DNA from: Bisporella sp. PMI_857
Lineage: Eukaryota; Ascomycota; Leotiomycetes; Helotiales; Helotiaceae
Direction of reading: 5' to 3'
Length of the DNA: 19,472 nt
Assembly: GCA_021307315.1 (NCBI GenBank)
Contig: JAJSPD010000214.1
Span: forward strand, 1 to 19,472
Every line of letters starts with the position of its first letter. Position 1 is the first letter of the stretch. A program made the position numbers and the translations under genes. This document shows, piece after piece, positions 9,995 through 16,984 of the stretch. The notes beneath the pieces were generated by a model. That model was given only the letters and a program-made list of their open reading frames with translations. It was not told the DNA's origin and made no database searches.

Positions 9995-10116
9995 ATCACG
10001 TGTTTTTTACTTCTAAAAGTTTTCTGTGTAAGCTAAGCTTACCGAGCCTCAGGCCCCTAAGGCATAAGCCTGTTAGCGATGCGCGTAACATCGTGCTCCG
10101 GTTGGAGCCCAATTTC

Positions 10117-10200
10117 CCATTAGTACTCCTACCGATCTAGTATTATGGTTACGTAAGTGCTAGCCCTAGGTTGGTGCCTGATATCTATTGGTACTAATGG
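10117..10200. repeat. 10-bp inverted repeat, 64-bp spacer
   Basis: CCATTAGTAC (10117-10126) and GTACTAATGG (10191-10200) are perfect inverted copies. Nothing around them resembles a transposon end, so the role is unknown. Confidence 0.4.
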
Positions 10201-10528
10201 CTCTTTTGGACCATCCAGGTATTGGTGCCTGCACGTGATTTGTGCCGTCACGTAGTGGTTACTAACGTGGTTGTAACATAAACGAGCAAGCACGAAAACT
10301 ACAGCCAATGGACGTTGCAGGAGGCGGACGGCGGTGAGTGGTGGGGAGTGGTCGTCTCGGCGTCTGGGCCATTTTGCAGACCTCCCGAACCCCGTCTCAA
10401 ATTGTTAAAGTGGAAAAAGCTTGATCCTTCTGAAATTACAGAAACGAGTGATATATACTTATTGTAGGCGAAGACCAAACCTAGTCCGGCTTCAAATCAC
10501 ATAACCGCCCACGCGACAGCTATGACCT

Positions 10529-11579
10529 TCAACACCGGTTATCAACGTATTCTAGGCCATGGAGTTCGAAATATTCCTTCAAGAGTTTTGTCTGCTCTTC
10601 ATTATACTTAACTTCCTCCGGATCCATCTCGAAGTCGGATTCGGGGGGGTAAAAACGCGGAATTTCCGAAATGTCCCATCGCTCCCGTTCCCAAGCCGTA
10701 GCTGGAGGCATTACCTGCGCTATAGCTTGATTCCACGACTCCCTCGCCCGCGGGTCTGCCGCCAATGCCTCTTCCTGCTCCGAAGTGGCACTATATTTTG
10801 GTGCCCAGATTTGGAAGTGGGAAAAGATTGTGCGACCCTGGTTTTCTTCTTGCGTTTGTTCTAGCTTCCCAAATTTCTTTTCCACCCAATGGTCTTCCGC
10901 AAGCACCCAAAACCACACGACTGAAAATTTACTAGGTTTGAAATCTGTAAGCTATGTTAGAAACTCGGAGTCGCAAAGGATAAACCTGCTTAACCTGCCT
11001 TGGAAGTCATCGTACCACATCCTGAACACGTTGTCGACTTTGCGCGGTACTAAGAAGGTAGTAATGGTCACGCGGTCCTGCAATTCCGATGTGCGAGCCT
11101 GAGTGGCATGATGGAAAGTAAGGAATCGGGACGATGTCGGCGGTAACGGCGGAGGGGCATCGTCCAAGGTCAGGTGCCTTAGTGTCAAGCCGGACTCCAT
11201 AGAGACTCGTGAGTTGTCGTACTCGGGGAGGTTCTGCAGAAACCCTACGCAGGCAGGAGAGGCCTGGAAGTTCTTCAAGTCGTCTAGCGTAGCCCATTCT
11301 GCGCAGTTTGACAACAAGGTCAGTTAGGAAACATCCAATCCGTTTCCGATGCAAATAACAACACTCACCAATAATATAGACCGCTTGCTCAGGGTTTTCG
11401 ACCATCCTTCCTAGTGATAGCTTCCCTCTACCTTCCACGTCCACAAGTGGGCCGGCATGGACATCATCGTGGTTTACGGACCACGTCGGCCACTCTTGCT
11501 CCCGCGGTAAGTAAAACCGTGTCCAGCTCATTAACGTTTTGGCAGGGGTCTTTCTCGCTGTTGCTTTAGTACGAGCCAT
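10529..11579 (-). CDS. Probable dimeric alpha/beta-barrel (ABM-like) protein with H3-like N-terminus
   Basis: A three-exon model gives 305 aa. Exon 1 is 11579-11369, exon 2 11298-10995, exon 3 10931-10529. Intron 1 (70 bp) has GTGAGT and GCGCAG ends. Intron 2 (63 bp) has a GTTAAG donor, a CTAAC branch site at 10960-10956 and a CCTAG acceptor; it is less certain because a nearer ACAG is skipped to keep frame, and a second donor 9 bp on also keeps phase. The start is the first ATG after an in-frame TGA. AVYIIGEWATLDDLKNFQAS, with a helix after it, fits the strand-helix pattern of ABM-type domains, and a second such unit may follow (ITTFLVPRK...WFWVLAEDHW). That family call is a judgement from pattern, not alignment. 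The N-terminus MARTKATARKTPAK closely copies histone H3. No signal peptide is visible. Catalytic activity is unknown. Confidence 0.6.
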
Positions 11580-11642
11580 GATCCAAGGGCAATCCGGAGG
11601 GATAAGGATTGCTTCTTGACTGACGATAAACGTTCACTAGGT

Positions 11643-11651
11643 AGATATAAA
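11643..11651 (-). promoter_or_regulatory. TATA-like element of the H3-tail-mimic gene
   Basis: On the minus strand the sequence reads TTTATATC about 65-70 bp upstream of the ATG at 11579, a usual place for a TATA-like box in a fungal promoter. It is weak and unconfirmed. Confidence 0.3.
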
Positions 11652-11739
11652 GGACAGGACAAGTGCTCGTGCCTCCTGAGTCCTTATGGCTGCCTAACTA
11701 AATTCAGCTAATCACAAGGCTGTAATATAGTGCACAAAA

Positions 11740-11762
11740 GGCGGGGTACTACATACCCCGCC
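11740..11762. promoter_or_regulatory. GC-rich 9-bp palindrome with paired CreA-type sites
   Basis: GGCGGGGTA (11740-11748) and TACCCCGCC (11754-11762) are perfect inverted copies around a 5-bp loop. Each arm contains GCGGGG, which fits the SYGGRG consensus of the carbon-repression regulator CreA/Cre1 in ascomycetes. The element is about 160 bp upstream of the 305-aa gene's ATG. The match to the consensus is seen; binding is inference. It could also act as a 3'-end structure of the gene that stops at 11912. Confidence 0.4.
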
Positions 11763-11911
11763 CGCTAGTTGTTGGAAATACAAAGGACATGCTCGTTTGC
11801 ACCATACGACTAATCAACTTCTATTTAGTGAGGAGGTCTTATCGACCTTCGCGAATAGAGAGAAAGATTGTACGTCCTTCTAGCCTCCTCTACGCCTGCT
11901 CAACTCGCAAT

Positions 11912-13199
11912 TCAAAATGCCGCCATAACCCGATTCCCACCTACGCCCGTTAAATGAAAGTCCCATTGCGTTTGTATAGACCAAGGTTCATTGTTATCTG
12001 GCGTTCCATACTTGTGAAACATATGAGCGATAAAAAAGATGTAGTTCTCAGGGTTTGCCTGTGCTGCTGCGGGGTTTCTCAAAGCCAGGTTAAGGCAAGT
12101 CGCGATGTCATCTGCCAAGTCCCAAGTCAGCATATCGTTCCAACATCCAAACCGCTATTAGGACATGCTTGCGGGCTACACACAATCCTCGTCCTCGCCT
12201 GACAGAAAATCAATGCCATGCAAAGCGTGAAAGAGCTCGTGAAGGAGGGACGCGCTCTTGGGAACGGCATCCGCAAGGTTGGTGCCAGAGGCGATCAGGT
12301 CGTTTGCAACTCTGTAACTGTTTGGTCTCGGGCTTCCGTCGAAACTGTATGGGCACATAATAACGCTCGCTATTTCTTGGTAATTTTCAGCCTCGCCGTT
12401 GGCTCCTCGTTGAAATGGCTGAATTGCTGCGGTGATGGCGAGGTCTTTGTTTGTATAGCAGAAATTGCCGCCGTATTCTGTAAAGTAGTAGCCGTTCAAG
12501 TCCGTGAGCTCGCCAGACCACCATGATTTATTATCTGCGTCTTCGGCAAGCATCTCCCGGTATTTGGGTACGTCCACGATGCGAACTGGGTTGCCGTTCT
12601 GGTCCAAGATATCGTTGCCTTGGAAATCAGATGCTGGGGAGGTTGGTTCATGCAAAGACAGAAAGGTGCTATCACAAAAGAGCCAGTAACTGGCCCTGTT
12701 AAAGAAAGGCTGGCCGTTAATTGCTCTGTGGCTGTAAAAGTCATAAACAATTTCGATGTATCCTAGTTACGCCGCTAGTTAGGTCTGCGCTTCTAGGCTA
12801 GGGCCGACAATGAAGTGGATATGCTTTCAGAGCAACGTTTGGAAAGAGAAAAGAAATGTTGCGTAACAGACAATACTTACTTTTGATTCTCTCGACGGTC
12901 GCAATCCTGTCTTCCCCCCTTAATGGCCCTTGATTTCTAAAACCAAAGATTATATCCATTGACCTTCGAACTTCTATTCTTTGATTATACTCATCAAGGG
13001 CTTTCAGGGCTACATCAAGACTCTCAAGGCCCTCGCTGAGCCATTGGTCTAATACGGCCTCCCGCCCATCGCAGCCGCCGTCGCGAGCCCCGCCTTGGAC
13101 TGTAAAGATATCAGTGATAGCGATGTCTTCTGCGATGGTACATGGCAGGAGGGCGAGGAGACCCGTAATCAAACCCAGAAGAAAAGAACATTTCGCCAT
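11912..13199 (-). pseudogene. Secreted HExxH metalloprotease-like gene with in-frame stops
   Basis: The ATG at 13199 gives a signal peptide (about residues 1-23, ending CTIAED) followed by a Cys-bearing secreted domain. Exon 1 runs 13199-12881. A 118-bp intron (GTAAGT donor; CTAAC branch; ACTAG acceptor) leads to exon 2 at 12762 with correct phase and joins ATVERIK to RYIEIVYDFYSHRAINGQ. LLHELFHALHG at about residue 281 is the HExxH zinc-binding motif of zincin metallopeptidases. The frame meets TAG at 12178, then TAA and TAG before 12155, and resumes in the same frame with RFGCWNDMLTWDL to a TGA at 11912. The downstream part (NPAAAQANPENYIFFI) looks like the C-terminal end of fungal secreted zincins. 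Either three Gln codons became stops or an unusually short 27-nt segment is spliced out. The third zinc ligand was not identified. Likely substrate: extracellular protein. Confidence 0.6.
12763..12880 (-). other. Intron 1 of the metalloprotease-like gene
   Basis: The donor GTAAGT at 12880 and the acceptor ending CTAG at 12763 keep the frame (phase 1). A CTAAC branch site lies shortly before the acceptor. An acceptor at the nearer TTTACAG would break the frame, which is why the upstream AG was chosen. Confidence 0.6.
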
Positions 13200-13496
13200 C
13201 TTGTATAAGCTCAAAGGGCAACCGGAGCCCAGATGTTGCTGCAGTTGATGGCCCTGTGACGAGAAACAATGGAACGAGGACGAAGATGAACGGGGGAGTG
13301 TTCTTCCTCCTTTGACCGAGTATGACCTTGTAGAAAGTCATTTGCAAAAAGGAAAAAACCAACCGGCAAAATGCCCCTGGTATACTTAGCAGGAAACCTA
13401 TTATAGAGAAACCTTGGTGGTGTAGAATAGATTATTAATAGTTCCGAAGACCGAGAGAGTGTTATTGGTAACTTATGCAGGTACGGGGGACTTGTC

Positions 13497-13817
13497 TTAC
13501 AATCCAACATCACAATCATACAGCTTGTACTGCGATAGCAGAGCATTAATTCCCTCAATTTCGAAGAGTCATGTCCCTGCAAGTGAAGAATCGGGAATGC
13601 AGACCGAGTATAGGTTGGGGTCCAAAGGTCAAAAACTCGACCTATGAGGCCCACGCAGTAATGGGGATGGGTGAATAATTGTTTCATTAGTCGTTGGATT
13701 GATGATGTATGGACTTAGACTATCCGTAAGCACAACATGGATGTCAAGGTCTTCAGCCCATTCTGATAACCGAGCTGCAGGAGTGAAATATGTGACCAAC
13801 AGGTTGGTTACATCCAA
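13497..13817 (-). pseudogene. Broken unknown ORF with two in-frame TGA stops
   Basis: One minus-strand frame reads on through TGA at 13631-13629 and TGA at 13571-13569 to a TAA at 13497. The three pieces all have coding character: AARLSEWAEDLDIHVVLTDS, then DPNLYSVCIPDSSLAGT, then LFEIEGINALLSQYKLYDCD. Both stops could derive from CGA (Arg) or TGG (Trp) by one transition. There is no ATG at the 5' end. The frame is closed by TAG just before an ACATAG that could be a splice acceptor, so an upstream exon may exist or be lost. I do not recognise the family. It lies between the protease-like gene and the four-cysteine secreted protein, on the same strand. Confidence 0.35.
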
Positions 13818-13831
13818 GATCCTTAGCTATG

Positions 13832-14184
13832 TGCTGAGTATGAGTAATAAGATAATAGGTGGTAGAGATTATGTTTCTTCTATGGAGTATAATGAAAACG
13901 GATACAGGGTTCAAATGTTCCAGCTACGGAAAAAAAAAGTGGGATAAATACAAAGTGCCAAGCTATGTTGTGACTATTTCTTGGTATGTGATATAGCTCA
14001 GTCAGCGTGCTGCCAATTATAAGTCAATGTGGTGTTCAAAGTAGTTGGATTCCTAATGTATAGACTTGGTTCTAACTATTACCGAGATCCACCTTTTACA
14101 CCCAGTGTCCCATTTGCCTTCTACACTCAGAAACCACCTGGTCATGCCACTGTTGGCGATGTACATTTACGGGCCGCCCAGATC
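13832..14184. other. Intergenic stretch without visible features
   Basis: About 350 bp between the unknown broken ORF and the secreted-protein gene have no supported open frame, repeat or RNA gene. They hold the 3' flank of the secreted-protein gene. Confidence 0.5.
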
Positions 14185-14745
14185 TTACGCTCTTGAAGCC
14201 ACAATCTTGATGAGAACGCCACGGGTAGTATAGCCGGCAGGGTAAGTCGAGCCCGAATAAGTCGGGTTGGCAGTGTTGATGGCCACCCCTAGCGAGCCAC
14301 CGTCAGTGCCGCACCCGATCAGGGCAGCTGCCTGCTGGGTCGAGTTGGCATTGGCCCCGCCGTCAATGGTGGTGGCGATGTCAGCAAAGAGCACACTCGA
14401 GTTGACAGTGTTGTCGATATGCTTGGCGAGCGCCTGTGCGGTGCCGTGGGCATAGAGGAGCCATTCTCCGCAGTCAGGCGCGTCGATGGCGGCCATATTG
14501 AACAGGCGGCCGGTCCTGATCTGCGCACCGTATGATCGAAGGTAGGCTGCGATGAATAGGACGTCCTCTACGAGAACGTCTTGCGGTACATTGTTGGGCT
14601 CCGTGTAGCAGAGCAGGCTAGGCGTTTCAGTCTCATAGCAGACGCGAGTTGTTAGACCCCCAATAGTGCCTGGGAAGGGGTTAGGGGCTGCAATGGCGCC
14701 GCTAAAGAGGGCTAATGGGACAATGTTGACAAGATTAGAGAGCAT
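14185..14745 (-). CDS. Small secreted four-cysteine protein, effector candidate
   Basis: An uninterrupted 186-codon frame starts with a clear signal peptide (residues 1-20, hydrophobic core IVPLALFSGAIAA, likely cleavage before APNP). The mature part has four cysteines (36, 46, 92, 145), enough for two disulfides, and two N-glycosylation sequons (NSS at 115, NST at 134). It is rich in Ala, Gly and Thr, with a DGGSLGVAINTANP segment near the C-terminus. Short secreted proteins of this kind recur in plant-associated ascomycetes, often without a named domain, and I do not recognise a named family. There is no visible intron. Location in the extracellular space or at the host interface is inferred from the signal peptide, and an effector role from size, cysteines and the transposon-rich setting. 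Confidence 0.75.
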   Translation of the reverse strand: MLSNLVNIVPLALFSGAIAAPNPFPGTIGGLTTRVCYETETPSLLCYTEPNNVPQDVLVEDVLFIAAYLRSYGAQIRTGRLFNMAAIDAPDCGEWLLYAHGTAQALAKHIDNTVNSSVLFADIATTIDGGANANSTQQAAALIGCGTDGGSLGVAINTANPTYSGSTYPAGYTTRGVLIKIVASRA

Positions 14746-14768
14746 CTTGAGCGAGAAGGACGTTTGGA

Positions 14769-14954
14769 ATGAATCCGAGAGAGCTGAAGTCTTCTGGTAA
14801 GGATGGCTGGAAACTCAAGAAATCTAGTAGCTGGATTTATATTGATGGTGGCGGCCGCTTCAAAGGCAAAGCGGGCAAGCCAATTTATAATTACCTAGGT
14901 CCCAGCTATGTAGCAAAACATTTAGAAGTAGTCAAAAGACAGCTTGGAGTGTGA
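14769..14954 (+). CDS. Small Lys/Gly-rich ORF of unknown status
   Basis: A 61-codon frame opens with ATG only 23 bp beyond the divergent ATG of the secreted-protein gene and ends in TGA. It reads WKLKKSSSWIYIDGGGRF, then KGKAGKPIYNYLGPSYVAKH. The composition is less biased than a random frame, but there is no signal peptide, domain or visible intron. It would lie in the 5' region of the neighbouring gene. It may be a fragment of a transposon protein or chance. Confidence 0.25.
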   Translation: MNPRELKSSGKDGWKLKKSSSWIYIDGGGRFKGKAGKPIYNYLGPSYVAKHLEVVKRQLGV

Positions 14955-16465
14955 TCTCGCGATCCTTGGTATGGTATAATACTCGACTTTTATCTGGGTA
15001 ATCAAGCTCAGCCAATCTGCCGTATTAAGCAAAAAAGTTCGCCCTGGATCAGGTAGTCGGTAGCCAGCCGCCGCGCCGCACCAATGCTGTATATGTCTAC
15101 TTTTCACATGGCCCAAATAACTCATATTCAATATCCGTGCGTCGTGTTGGTCAAATTACCGAAAACAGTAAAGGCTGCCTAAATTCTGAAATATGATTCG
15201 TTGGGTTTCTATCAATCACAAAAACTTGAAGAATGCCTACAGATACTAAATATAGGTTATTTGAGCCATATACAAAGTGATTACATAGATAGGTAGTTAC
15301 CGCACCAATAATTTTTCCGTAATAAGCGACATTACATAGTTATGACTTATTAACTACTTCGTATATAGGCCAAATAACAGCACTTTAATTTTGTGCGCAC
15401 AAAGTATTTAAAACATGCTATTAAACCCTGCTCTTTGTTTCTGTTAGGAAAGATTGCATATACTTCCTTTCTGAATTAATCTTATGCATTTATCTTATAT
15501 CTCTTTAATTTAAGTTTCTCATTCTTGAATAACGAATTTATCATATATGGAAAGCGGTGGGATTCTGCCCGCTCTAAGAGAGCTACGGTAGCCAGCGCCA
15601 AGGAAGCTCAAGTATATATATTTGTACGCCCGTATTATTTATCTAGTGCCGACATCCAACAACAACCCTTTCTCAATAACCTTAATCCTTGTATGTGATA
15701 GAATTGATTCTTGGGAAATTTGGGTGGTATTTGCGAACGACAAAGTGCTATCATTTTGGCCATGTGCTTTGTACATACGTGCGCTGATGTACTTTCAAGA
15801 TGACTGCATCAGCCCTTACACCATGGATCCGATAGCACTTCCCTGTCTGGTGAGGTTTCACCGGTGTCAAGATGAGTCCTGCTAACGGCTCCGACAAATA
15901 GATTGTACCTAATGCTAAGCCAGGTTATTTTCAAATAGACCTGTCATGTGGTGGTATTGCCCACTTAATATTTTCAATGAAAAACCTAAAGAACATACTA
16001 TACAACGGTGCGTTCCCAAATGAGATTGTGATAGAATGACGCACGCAGGAGCCGCTAGGCTTAATCAAATTGTAAGACTTTTATTCCCGAGGCTACAAGG
16101 AACAATAACATAAACCTAGTTCTGATGGGAGCCTGGAGCCTGGCCGTTATCTGATTAGCTGCGACCTGATAGTATCTGTCCTAGGAGGGCAAGGTAGGCT
16201 AAGGACGCGGTATTTGCAGAACAGAGTAATTACGATAGGGGTACTAGTGTCTCCATCGATCATACGATAGTTGGCAGCGTCAGGTCAGGTCTCCCTGGGC
16301 AAACTTGGGACCCCCCGGTGAGGCTGTCCCTAGGTTGGCGTTGCTTTCGGTGAAATGATATACAAGATGCGCTTCCCTCGAGCTATGTTCTTTTTCTTCT
16401 TCAGTTACCGCGTAGCTCTATGTATCGTCGACATATTGCTGTCGGGACTGAAGTAGTAGAGCACC
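14955..16465. other. Long intergenic and promoter region upstream of the GH55 gene
   Basis: About 1.5 kb contain no convincing gene. The part to about 15540 is AT-rich with ordinary CpA use, so it is not RIP-mutated. An 87-codon frame at 15622-15885 has no supporting signal. The last 100 bp hold a TATA-like GATATACAA near 16358 and a pyrimidine tract at 16388-16402, as expected of a fungal promoter. Confidence 0.5.
16388..16402 (+). promoter_or_regulatory. Pyrimidine tract near the GH55 transcription start
   Basis: A 15-bp run of C and T only, ending about 64 bp before the ATG at 16466 and about 25 bp after a TATA-like GATATACAA, fits the CT-rich tract often found near transcription starts in filamentous fungi. 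It is followed by AG, so use as a 5'-UTR intron acceptor is also possible. Confidence 0.3.
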
Positions 16466-16600
16466 ATGACGGCAATATACGCTCTTTTATTAAGTTTTCT
16501 GGCCGCGCAATGGAGCTTCGTGCGATCGTTCAGCACGATTCGCGACCTAAACACAACTCATCTGCCTTTCAACACAACCAAGCTGGCTTACGACCCACGA

Positions 16601-16659
16601 GTGCGTTATAGCTCTTTGTCATGTCCAAGAGTAACTAACGCTGACACGTCTGTTCACAG
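16601..16659 (+). other. Intron 1 of the GH55 gene
   Basis: The donor GTGCGT, the branch site CTAAC within TAACTAAC, and the acceptor TTCACAG bound 59 bp. Removing it joins DPR to PAPAYMVDNQ in phase 0. Confidence 0.75.
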
Positions 16660-16914
16660 CCGGCGCCGGCATACATGGTTGACAACCAGCACAACTACTA
16701 CAAGACAGCGCCTGACAAGGGCAGGCAGAATGGCCCAGTTTGGGCCTACTCAGGCAGCCTAGATACTTACTTGACCAATCTTCAAAACGGCGTTGTACTC
16801 CGCGGCGGCTTTTCTGGGTCTAACGATACCAAGCAGACAAGCTTCAGGTCTTCTGACCGCAAACGCCAGCAATCGTCTGACTTCTGGCTTTTAAGTCTGG
16901 GACATTTGGGAAAC

Positions 16915-16984
16915 GTAAGTTCTGCGTCCTCTTTGCTTGCGGCTAGTCATGACGTGGCTTTAACATGTACTGTTGAAAAAAAAG
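16915..16984 (+). other. Intron 2 of the GH55 gene
   Basis: GTAAGT donor and an A-rich AAAAG acceptor bound 70 bp. Removing it joins SLGHLGN to QPYAGGDDYQFF in phase 0, as expected for the family. The acceptor is atypical because it lacks a pyrimidine tract. Confidence 0.65.

Larger units (their letters stand above)
9372..10528. other. Intergenic stretch without a supported gene
   Basis: No open frame with coding character was found in about 1.15 kb. It holds an imperfect cruciform near 9940-9994 and a 10-bp inverted repeat at 10117/10191. The part from 9480 to 9960 is AT-rich and the part after 10020 is GC-normal. It includes the 3' flank of the minus-strand gene that ends at 10529. Confidence 0.6.
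11580..11911. other. Intergenic region between two minus-strand genes
   Basis: These 332 bp hold the 3' flank of the metalloprotease-like gene and the promoter side of the 305-aa gene. The visible elements are a TATA-like box and a strong GC hairpin at 11740-11762. No extra open frame with coding character was seen. Confidence 0.6.

Noticed and set aside
12218..12526. 102-codon + strand ORF
   Set aside because: It is antisense to the HExxH exon, whose frame has clear protein features and correct intron phase.
12739..12762. TTTACAG as the acceptor of the protease-like gene's intron
   Set aside because: It gives the wrong phase with the GTAAGT donor; the ACTAG acceptor at 12763 keeps frame and adds a protein-like segment.
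13211..13687. 158-codon minus-strand ORF
   Set aside because: It runs out of frame across the broken unknown ORF and reaches the start of the protease-like gene, and its sequence has no domain character; the neighbouring frame has better coding character.
15622..15885. 87-codon + strand ORF
   Set aside because: No signal peptide, domain or intron support, and the composition matches the surrounding intergenic DNA.
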